Position numbers and translations under genes: made by a program | Notes under the pieces: model-generated | Databases searched by the model: none | Told to the model about the DNA's origin: nothing | Seen by the model: the letters and a program-made list of their open reading frames with translations, nothing else | From: CAYUYM01 sp964449305 | Lineage (GTDB): Bacteria > Bacteroidota > Ignavibacteria > SZUA-365 > CAYQST01 | Length of the DNA stretch: 57,460 nucleotides | Assembly: GCA_964449305.1 (NCBI GenBank) | Contig: CAYUYM010000006.1 | Span: 1-57,460, forward strand | Direction of reading: 5' to 3' | Shown here: positions 51,918 through 57,460 of the stretch, in pieces | How the letters are laid out: each line of letters opens with the position of its first letter | How positions within the stretch are numbered: position 1 is the first letter of the stretch

Positions 51918-54480
51918 GCAGGTGGATGACCACGCCCTCCACATAATCGCCCGTCTCAAGCGACCGGATCTCGAAGGAGTGCGCGGGGGCGTCGGGCACG
52001 AGCCGCAGACGCGCAAGCTGTGTGTCGTCGGTCTCCACGCGATAGCTGCCGGGGGGCAACCCGTAGTGCGACCATTCACCATCGTCCCCGGTGACGAGGC
52101 GCTGCACCAGCGCGCCTGCGGCATCGCGGATGAGGACGATCACCCCGCGCATGCCCCGACCGGAGGCGTTGACCACCCGCCCCACCACCTCTCCGCTCAC
52201 AACGATGGGCACCAGCACCTCCCGGAACTGATTGGGCTGCACCTCGATGGAGTAGGTCTTGTACCGCGGCATCCAGGAGATGTTCTCGAAATTCACGGCC
52301 GACACATCGAGCACCCAGGTGCGGAAGGGTTCGAGATCCATCACGCGGATGAGTGTGTCTTCAGGCACGGGCACGATGCGCCCACCGGCGAAGCGGACAT
52401 CCAATCCGTTGAGCCGCCGCTCCCCTTCGTCGAGTATGCCGTCGTTGTCGAGGTCGAGAAAGGTGATGATGACGATGGCACCCTTGCCCACCGACGTGCG
52501 GTTGCTCGGAAGCAGCGTGCCCGACACGCCATCCCAGGCCATGGTTCCGCGCAGGGTCTGTGTGTGCCAGGTGTCCGTGGCGTCGCCGCGCATCGAGACG
52601 TTGGCCTGGGCGAAGGGCAGATCGTAGCGGATGTTGATCTGCGCGGCATTGATCTGCGCGGCGATGTTGCGCTCCAGCGACAGCACGATCCAACCGGCCT
52701 GCACGAACTGATACTCGATGGAGGAGCGGAAGGCCAGAAGTGCGGAGCGGGACAGGTCGAAATCCATCTGCGGCCGGACGGCGATGCGCCCCGGCAGGCG
52801 GAACGCGGAGGAGAGCACCGAGCGGATGTAGGGCGCGAAGCGTTCCGAGATGAGCGCGGAAGTCTGGAGACTCATGCTGACACCGAACATCGTGCCGCTG
52901 AAGATCATGTCCGTGGTGAGCGGGCGCGAAGCGCTGGTGATGTCCTGCCGGAGACTCACACGGCCGCTGCCGTTGAACAGCGGTGTGCGCACGGGAAAGA
53001 CGAGGCCAAGGCGCCGCTGCTCCGAGCCGCCGGAGATGAAGCCCACCTGACCTGGATCGAAGAGCGTGTACTGCAGTTCCACCGACACATTGTCGATTGG
53101 GGAGAAGGTCATGAGTCCCGACATGCGGCTTCCCAGAACGAACTCGCCATTGAAGAGGACGTTGTCCAGCAGGCGGACGTTGGCGGAGGCGAAGGGTGTG
53201 GCCGGGTAACGCTCGTACATCGGGATGTACTCCACTCCGGCTGAGATGGTGGCGCGTGATCCCAGGCCGAGCGACCCGCGCAGTTGCGAGTAGAGCCTGT
53301 ACTGCGCCTCCATCATGGCACCGGCGGTGAAGGAGTATTCGAACTCCCCCTCGGGAAGGAAGGCCATGGGGATGGTGAGGGACTGCTTGAGTGAGCGCTC
53401 CTCGCCCCAGGGCCCGTAGAATTTGAGTTCCACATTGGTGGCACCGTAGGAGAGTGGTATCTCGAACCGATAGAGGCCGGAAGCGTCGGTCTTGACGAAG
53501 TCGACGATGATGTTGTTGACGTAGAGCTCCACCGTCCACTCGGGCTGCGTGTAGTCGCTGATGGTGTAGGTGCCGAAGGAGCGCCGGAACACCGAGGGGG
53601 TGTTGGTGAGCTGTGCGCCGATCAACGCAGTGGAGAGCATGCGCATGGCCGGTGAGCCCAGCCTGCCCACCGTGGTCTGGCGCATCCACGGTTCGTCGTT
53701 GTCCACATGGCGCCAGCGGGCCTGCACCTGGCGGAAGGTCCAGGGGATGGATGTGGACCCGGTGACAGCCGCCTCCACGTCGCCTCCGAGCAGGCCGCCC
53801 CCGAGGGCGCCCGTGTAGGAAAGGTTTGGTGTTCCATGGCGCTGCTGCTGTGACATGACGCCCCAGTCCAACCCACCGATGGAGGCGAGTGACGCCTCCC
53901 GGGCGATGCGCCGATCCACCTCCACCTCGCCGCTGATGCGGGAAAGGTTCTTCCGCAGACGCTCTCGCTGCATCTCCCGCAGCACGGGGAGGTCCATGTC
54001 CGTGGTGAGCGTCACGGCCATGGCGCGGAAATTGAACGTGCAAGTCAGGCCGAACACGCGGCCGAAAAGCTCCCGGCGAAGGTGGATGTTCGTCTCCGTG
54101 CGGATGAAGTCCTTCCGGTCGATGGCGGTGGTGACACCGCCCACGGTGATGGTGAGGGATGCGTAGTCGATGAGGTAGAGGGTGTTCTCGTTGAGGAAGA
54201 AGCCGGACACCGAATCCCCATCGGATGTCACATCCGCCTTGATGCGGAGGAACTGGAAGAGCTCCAGGGCGGGCAGGTACACATCGTCGCCCACGAGGAC
54301 GGAGTTGATGTAGGTGCTGCCCTGCTGGGCCACGTTGAGGAGGATGGAGATCTCATCGCCGGCCACCGAGTCCACCTGCGCAGCCGCAGCAAGCGGGAGG
54401 AAGAGAATCGCCAGGAGGAGGAGAATGGAGAACGCGCGGAGGAAGGTGTTGGGAATAGTTGGCAGTTGGCAGTTGGTCAC
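51907..54480 (-). CDS. Usher-like outer-membrane protein of a chaperone-usher-type system
   Basis: About 857 residues. A signal peptide (FSILLLLAILFLPLAAAA) precedes an N-terminal domain (STYINSVLVGDDVYLPALEL). A large beta-barrel region follows, interrupted by a plug-like beta-sandwich around 53400-53560 (WTVELYVNNIIVDFVKTDAS, GLYRFEIPLSYGATNVELKF), the position and style of the middle domain of FimD/PapC ushers. Near the C-terminus are an SdrD-B-like FLDLDNDGILDEGE segment and a carboxypeptidase-regulatory-like domain (GEVVGRVVNASGRGMRGVIV). It would assemble fimbrial subunits at the outer membrane. The GTG at 54480 is preferred; the frame is open to 54705, but that part translates short repeats. 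Family assignment rests on layout and on the chaperone and pilin-like neighbours. Confidence 0.72.
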   Translation of the reverse strand: MTNCQLPTIPNTFLRAFSILLLLAILFLPLAAAAQVDSVAGDEISILLNVAQQGSTYINSVLVGDDVYLPALELFQFLRIKADVTSDGDSVSGFFLNENTLYLIDYASLTITVGGVTTAIDRKDFIRTETNIHLRRELFGRVFGLTCTFNFRAMAVTLTTDMDLPVLREMQRERLRKNLSRISGEVEVDRRIAREASLASIGGLDWGVMSQQQRHGTPNLSYTGALGGGLLGGDVEAAVTGSTSIPWTFRQVQARWRHVDNDEPWMRQTTVGRLGSPAMRMLSTALIGAQLTNTPSVFRRSFGTYTISDYTQPEWTVELYVNNIIVDFVKTDASGLYRFEIPLSYGATNVELKFYGPWGEERSLKQSLTIPMAFLPEGEFEYSFTAGAMMEAQYRLYSQLRGSLGLGSRATISAGVEYIPMYERYPATPFASANVRLLDNVLFNGEFVLGSRMSGLMTFSPIDNVSVELQYTLFDPGQVGFISGGSEQRRLGLVFPVRTPLFNGSGRVSLRQDITSASRPLTTDMIFSGTMFGVSMSLQTSALISERFAPYIRSVLSSAFRLPGRIAVRPQMDFDLSRSALLAFRSSIEYQFVQAGWIVLSLERNIAAQINAAQINIRYDLPFAQANVSMRGDATDTWHTQTLRGTMAWDGVSGTLLPSNRTSVGKGAIVIITFLDLDNDGILDEGERRLNGLDVRFAGGRIVPVPEDTLIRVMDLEPFRTWVLDVSAVNFENISWMPRYKTYSIEVQPNQFREVLVPIVVSGEVVGRVVNASGRGMRGVIVLIRDAAGALVQRLVTGDDGEWSHYGLPPGSYRVETDDTQLARLRLVPDAPAHSFEIRSLETGDYVEGVVIHLRPQ
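54457..54477 (+). repeat. Heptamer tandem repeat AGTTGGC x2 plus AGTTGGT
   Basis: Three 7-bp units lie just inside the 5' end of the usher-like gene and encode, on the minus strand, the first residues after its GTG start. Same phase and related sequence to the repeat at 45-61. Confidence 0.65.
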
Positions 54481-54752
54481 ATTGGTTGTTGGCGGGGAAA
54501 CACATTGCAGCCAGTCCTCAGTCTTCTGGCTTCTGTCACCAGGCAAGAGGCAATAAGGCACAGCGCGAGCAAATGGAATACAGAGAATGGGTGATGGTGT
54601 CTGGTGAGTATCCCAGCATTGAACCAGTGATCCGTATTTGGCCGCTCCGCCGAACCATTCACGATTTTCAATTCTCCATTCACTTGACATGACCTTTCGT
54701 CGCACCGGCCACCCAATTCGTCATTGCTCACCGGTGACGTGGATTACCGCGC
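54481..54752. repeat. Mosaic of short intergenic repeats between chaperone and usher genes
   Basis: The gap contains several short near-repeats in mixed phase: CAGTCCTCAGTCTTC, GGCTTCTG, GGCAAGAGGCAATAAGGCA, and TTTTCAATTCTCCATTCAC, all reminiscent of heptameric intergenic repeats. The minus-strand frame across it (to 54705) gives peptides such as SSEWRIENREW, the usual translation of this type of repeat. No separate gene or clear promoter is seen. Confidence 0.5.
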
Positions 54753-55637
54753 TCACGGGACCGGGAACTCCTGCTCGGCGATGGTGCTTTCCTTTTCGAG
54801 CTCCGAGCGGGCGATGTAGCGGATGATCAGCCTGCCCCCCTTGAGCGCAAGCTCCTTCGGCAGGCGGAGCGGGATGGTGACCTTCCTGAGGGCGTTGGGG
54901 GTGTAGACAGAGATGCCTTTCAGAGAGCCCACCTGCACCTTGTCGCCCGTTGGCGGGGCATAGTCCACGGTGAAGTCGCCATAGACGGACCGGGTGCCGG
55001 TGCGATTGGCGGTGAAGTGCAGTGCCTTGGTTGTGACGCTGTCCTTCTTGTCGATGATGGCGATGTCGGAGAGGGTGACGGAGGCGGTGAGGTTGCCACG
55101 TCGCACGATGACGGGGATGGACACGCCGTAGACGGCGGTGAGTTTGATGGCGAGAGCCGTTGTGTCGGCGGCCGTTGTATCGCTGGCCAGGGGTGTGCCC
55201 TTGTCCACGGCACGGAAATACACATGCGTGCGATACTCGCCATCGGGGGCGGCGATGCCGGGTTTGAGCTGCATGCGCACGTTCTGGGATTCGCGCGGGG
55301 CGAGCTTGACGCTTTTCGGGAAGAAGCGGATGAGGTCGTCGGCGAGGAGCTGGCCAGGATCCGGTTTCTGGATCACCTCGAACTCGCCGTTGTCGGACAT
55401 GCGGTAGCGCACGATGGAGATGTCGTAGGACGCGGTGTCCTGCCCGATGTTGATGAGCGTCAGGGCCTGCATCTGCATTGCGCCTTCGAACACCACGCGT
55501 GTGGGTGTGACGAGGAGATCGCCGAGGCGCTGTGCCGGTGCGGTGAAGAGTCCGGCGAGGAGGATGATGGCGGTGAAGGCGATGACGCGTCGGAGCGGTG
55601 CCATGGATGGGGTCGCGGATCGGGGATGGTGCTGCAT
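54753..55637 (-). CDS. PapD-like periplasmic pilus chaperone
   Basis: 294 residues. The signal peptide is VIAFTAIILLAGLFTAPA. The first immunoglobulin-like domain has LLVTPTRVVFEGAMQMQALT, SYDISIVRYRM, and the chaperone-type strand region IRFFPKSVKLAPRESQNVRM, followed by GEYRTHVYFRAV. The second domain ends VTIPLRLPKELALKGGRLII. PapD-like chaperones bind pilin subunits in the periplasm by donor-strand complementation and hand them to the usher. It is longer than the usual 220-250 residues. Start at 55637; an ATG at 55604 (MAPLRRV) sits nearer the signal peptide and is equally possible. It lies between the pilin-like and usher-like genes. Confidence 0.82.
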   Translation of the reverse strand: MQHHPRSATPSMAPLRRVIAFTAIILLAGLFTAPAQRLGDLLVTPTRVVFEGAMQMQALTLINIGQDTASYDISIVRYRMSDNGEFEVIQKPDPGQLLADDLIRFFPKSVKLAPRESQNVRMQLKPGIAAPDGEYRTHVYFRAVDKGTPLASDTTAADTTALAIKLTAVYGVSIPVIVRRGNLTASVTLSDIAIIDKKDSVTTKALHFTANRTGTRSVYGDFTVDYAPPTGDKVQVGSLKGISVYTPNALRKVTIPLRLPKELALKGGRLIIRYIARSELEKESTIAEQEFPVP

Positions 55638-55734
55638 GGTGAAGGCTCGTCGTGGGGTGGATGAAGGATGAAGGTTGCGGCGGTGGTCCGGGGAGTGATA
55701 CCCACGAACGGGGGAATCGGTTTCCGGCTGCGTT

Positions 55735-56265
55735 TCACTCGTAATTGGCGGTGATGGTGAAGCGCCCGGAATAGCGTCCGAAGGGCTGTGTTTTCATGAT
55801 CTCCAGCGTGCCGCCGACCATGAATTCCTGCACGCCCTCACTCCCGATGATGCCAGTGTTGCCGAGGAGGGTGGAGGTGAAATCCACAAGGCGGATGATG
55901 TCGGCGGTCCCGGCGTTGATGAGGTCCACCGCAGCGGGAAGAGTGATCTGGTAGGAGTACCCGGCGCTGCCGGAGATACGGAAGCGCGCGGGGATCAGCA
56001 CCTGCCCAGGGAGGATGGAGGCCGAGCCGCCGGTGGAGACCTGCCCGGTGGGGTTGAGGACGACGCGGTCGTCGGCGATGCCGCGGACGATGACGCCGAA
56101 ATCGAGATCGTTGAGTTTCTCGAGGGTGATGCCTGGGACGATCTGCGTCTGGACCGCGGCCGATGCCGTGGCCGAGCCTTGGGCGCTGACCGACGGCCGG
56201 AACAAGGCTCCAGCCAGGAGCACGATGGCAATGATCGACCGTGTAAGATGTTTCCGAAGTCTCAT
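55735..56265 (-). CDS. DUF4402 pilin-like secreted protein
   Basis: About 176 residues. The ATG at 56265 gives MRLRKHLTRSIIAIVLLAGA, a signal peptide ending near SVSAQ. The mature domain is a small beta-sandwich of the DUF4402 type: VPGITLEKLNDLDFGVIVRG, a SGSAGYSYQITLP strand, and FTITANYE at the end. DUF4402 proteins are commonly met beside PapD-like chaperones and are taken as major-subunit candidates (recall). The final aromatic residue near the C-terminus is common in pilins recognised by chaperones. First gene of the minus-strand locus, with a well-formed promoter; an ATG at 56304 would fall inside the promoter and is rejected. Confidence 0.83.
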   Translation of the reverse strand: MRLRKHLTRSIIAIVLLAGALFRPSVSAQGSATASAAVQTQIVPGITLEKLNDLDFGVIVRGIADDRVVLNPTGQVSTGGSASILPGQVLIPARFRISGSAGYSYQITLPAAVDLINAGTADIIRLVDFTSTLLGNTGIIGSEGVQEFMVGGTLEIMKTQPFGRYSGRFTITANYE

Positions 56266-56292
56266 GATGCTTCCAAGATTGGGCGGCTCGAG

Positions 56293-56323
56293 GAAACATA
56301 GCACCGCGGATGCGAAGATTCAA
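56293..56323 (-). promoter_or_regulatory. Promoter TTG-N20-TATGTTTC for the chaperone-usher-type locus
   Basis: On the minus strand TTG (56321-56323) is followed after 20 bases by TATGTTTC (56293-56300), one mismatch from TANNTTTG. It ends 27 bases before the ATG at 56265. Confidence 0.6.
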
Positions 56324-56363
56324 CATCAGGGCGTGCTGCGCATGCGGTGGGGTGAAAACGAAC

Positions 56364-56387
56364 GGGGGCGGCCTGCGTGCCGCCCCC
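56364..56387 (-). terminator. Terminator hairpin after the TlpA-like gene
   Basis: GGGGGCGGC (56364-56372) pairs perfectly with GCCGCCCCC (56379-56387) over a 6-base loop. On the minus strand it is followed by GTTCGTTTTC, a modest U-tract, as expected for an intrinsic terminator of the gene ending at 56433. Confidence 0.75.
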
Positions 56388-56432
56388 GGGGAAACAGAAG
56401 TCACATGGCCATGCATCATGGCCGGCGCGGGA

Positions 56433-57460
56433 TCACTCCGCGAGGAGTTTCTGGATCTCGCGATCGGTCTTCTCGAAGTCGCCGGCGCCGGTCTTGAAGT
56501 ACCGCATGACGCCCTTCTTGTCGATGAGCACGATGTGCGGGATGCCCTGCACGCCATAGGCCTCGGCCGTCTTGCGGCCCGTCTTTTCAATGGCCACCGG
56601 CCAGGTCATCTTGTGCTTGGGCATGAAGTCGTTCTTCATCTTGAGGAGTTCCTCCTCCGGCTTCACCTCCTTGTTGTCGTAGCGCGCCTGGTACGAGGTG
56701 AGGCCCACGATGACGAGGCCCTTGGACGAGTACTTGTCCTGCCATTCCTTGATGTGCGGGAAGGCGGCGATGCAGGGGCGGCACCAGGTGGCGAAGAAGT
56801 CGATGAGAATCACTTTGCCCTTGAGGGATGCGACGCTCATGGGGCTGGACCCGATCCATTCATGATCGCCCCACTCGGGTGCGGGTTTGTTGAGCGTGGC
56901 GTTGTCCTGCTCCAGCTTGGCGATCTGAGCCTGCATGCCCTTCTCGATCTCGGCCCAGCGGGCGTCGTTGGCGACGGCCTTCTTCGCCTCGGCGAGGAAG
57001 GACTGCTGGCCGGCGGCATCGTTGGCGGTCTTGAAGGCGAAGGACACGGGAGCGAGCACCTGGACCACGTTCTGGTTGAGGTACTGGACGAGCTGACCCT
57101 TCTGCGCTTCATCCGGCTTTCCTTCCTTGTCGACCATGGTCTTTTCATACATCGCCTGCACCTCGCCCATTGCGGCAATGGACTTCAGGGCGTAGGCTTG
57201 GGCCTTCGGCAGATCAGGGACGTCGGCATAGCCGGTGGCGAAGCTCATGAGGATCTGGAGCTTCTCGGCGGGCTCGGCATCGGCCAGGAGGGATTCACCG
57301 CCCAGCTCATCGGCGCGCTGCACGTTGCCCGATGCGAGGTTGAGCTGCACGAGTTCCTTCTTGAGCGTCTTGAGCGAATCGGCATTGGTGGTGAACGTGA
57401 GGAGGCGTTCACCGGCCTTGAGCGCGACCGCGCCATTGGAGGTGGCCAGCGCGGCGAGCT
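56433..57460 (-). CDS. TlpA-like thioredoxin-family protein, 5' end outside the window
   Basis: Partial: the frame is open through the right window edge, with at least 341 residues visible. The C-terminal half is a TlpA/ResA-type thioredoxin domain: LKGKVILIDFFATWCRPCIA with a WCRPC redox site, FPHIKEWQDKY, and the cis-Pro segment GVQGIPHIVLIDKKG. The N-terminal part is helical and rich in Ala, Lys and Gln (QAYALKSIAAMGEVQAMYEK), similar to Bacteroidota DUF4369/TlpA-like proteins with a helical leader region. It should act outside the cytoplasm as a thiol oxidoreductase, though the signal peptide is not in the window. A clear terminator follows. Confidence 0.88.
   Translation of the reverse strand, partial: LAALATSNGAVALKAGERLLTFTTNADSLKTLKKELVQLNLASGNVQRADELGGESLLADAEPAEKLQILMSFATGYADVPDLPKAQAYALKSIAAMGEVQAMYEKTMVDKEGKPDEAQKGQLVQYLNQNVVQVLAPVSFAFKTANDAAGQQSFLAEAKKAVANDARWAEIEKGMQAQIAKLEQDNATLNKPAPEWGDHEWIGSSPMSVASLKGKVILIDFFATWCRPCIAAFPHIKEWQDKYSSKGLVIVGLTSYQARYDNKEVKPEEELLKMKNDFMPKHKMTWPVAIEKTGRKTAEAYGVQGIPHIVLIDKKGVMRYFKTGAGDFEKTDREIQKLLAE

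Noticed and set aside
54481..54705. N-terminal extension of the usher-like protein to an ATG at 54705
   Set aside because: The additional 75 residues translate short intergenic repeats and would place the signal peptide about 90 residues inside the protein.

Overview
The window is GC-rich bacterial DNA from the Fibrobacteres-Chlorobi-Bacteroidetes (FCB) side of the tree, most likely a Kapabacteria or Ignavibacteria type organism (inference, no rRNA gene present). Four secreted proteins end in type IX secretion (T9SS type A) sorting domains. Several genes are preceded by Bacteroidota-style -7 boxes (TANNTTTG or close variants). Outer-membrane beta-barrel proteins are frequent, and strong Shine-Dalgarno sites are the exception. 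No tRNA, rRNA, CRISPR array or phage module was seen.

Layout. 1-449: non-coding, with a small heptamer repeat. 450-1778: MgtC/DUF4010 membrane protein. 1856-10185: a 2090-residue protein of about 14 choice-of-anchor-D domains with a T9SS tail, then an OmpA-type protein with two OmpA-like domains. 10428-11461 (minus): a small cysteine protein and a DprA/SLOG-like protein. 11596-14904: T9SS-tagged GH30 hydrolase and T9SS-tagged SUMF1-like protein. 14915-15812: a RAYT (Y1) transposase gene bracketed by two identical 44-bp palindromic repeats. 15834-20883 (minus): a large BNR/VPS10 propeller protein and two coupled beta-barrel proteins, divergent from a second T9SS-tagged propeller protein (21173-23974). 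23993-25525: fusion of a phytol/polyprenol kinase with a DUF92 domain. 25649-28687: fibronectin-III lipoprotein and a large outer-membrane protein. 28760-33047: 6-phosphofructokinase, GH13 amylase-like protein, L,D-transpeptidase, DUF1287 protein.

33137-49558 is a long co-directional exopolysaccharide/O-antigen cluster, mostly with 1-4 base overlaps: RfbB, UDP-sugar dehydrogenase, WecB, Wza-like SLBB exporter, Wzz-like protein without kinase, Wzx, Wzy, methyltransferase, three glycosyltransferases including the polyprenyl glycosylphosphotransferase, Wzi-like protein, and polyprenol-phosphate mannose synthase. Its logic is Wzx/Wzy-dependent synthesis on a lipid carrier and export through the outer membrane.

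49559-50517 is a repeat island: two exact-period 132-bp tandem units, palindromic repeats and inverted 8-mer arrays. An orphan sigma-54 response regulator follows (50518-51885). Convergent to it is a minus-strand locus (56265 to 51907) with a DUF4402 pilin-like protein, a PapD-like chaperone and an usher-like outer-membrane protein: a compact chaperone-usher-type fimbrial system, the most interesting system here. The usher gene's apparent start codon lies at the edge of a heptamer repeat. The window ends in a 5'-truncated TlpA-type thioredoxin gene.
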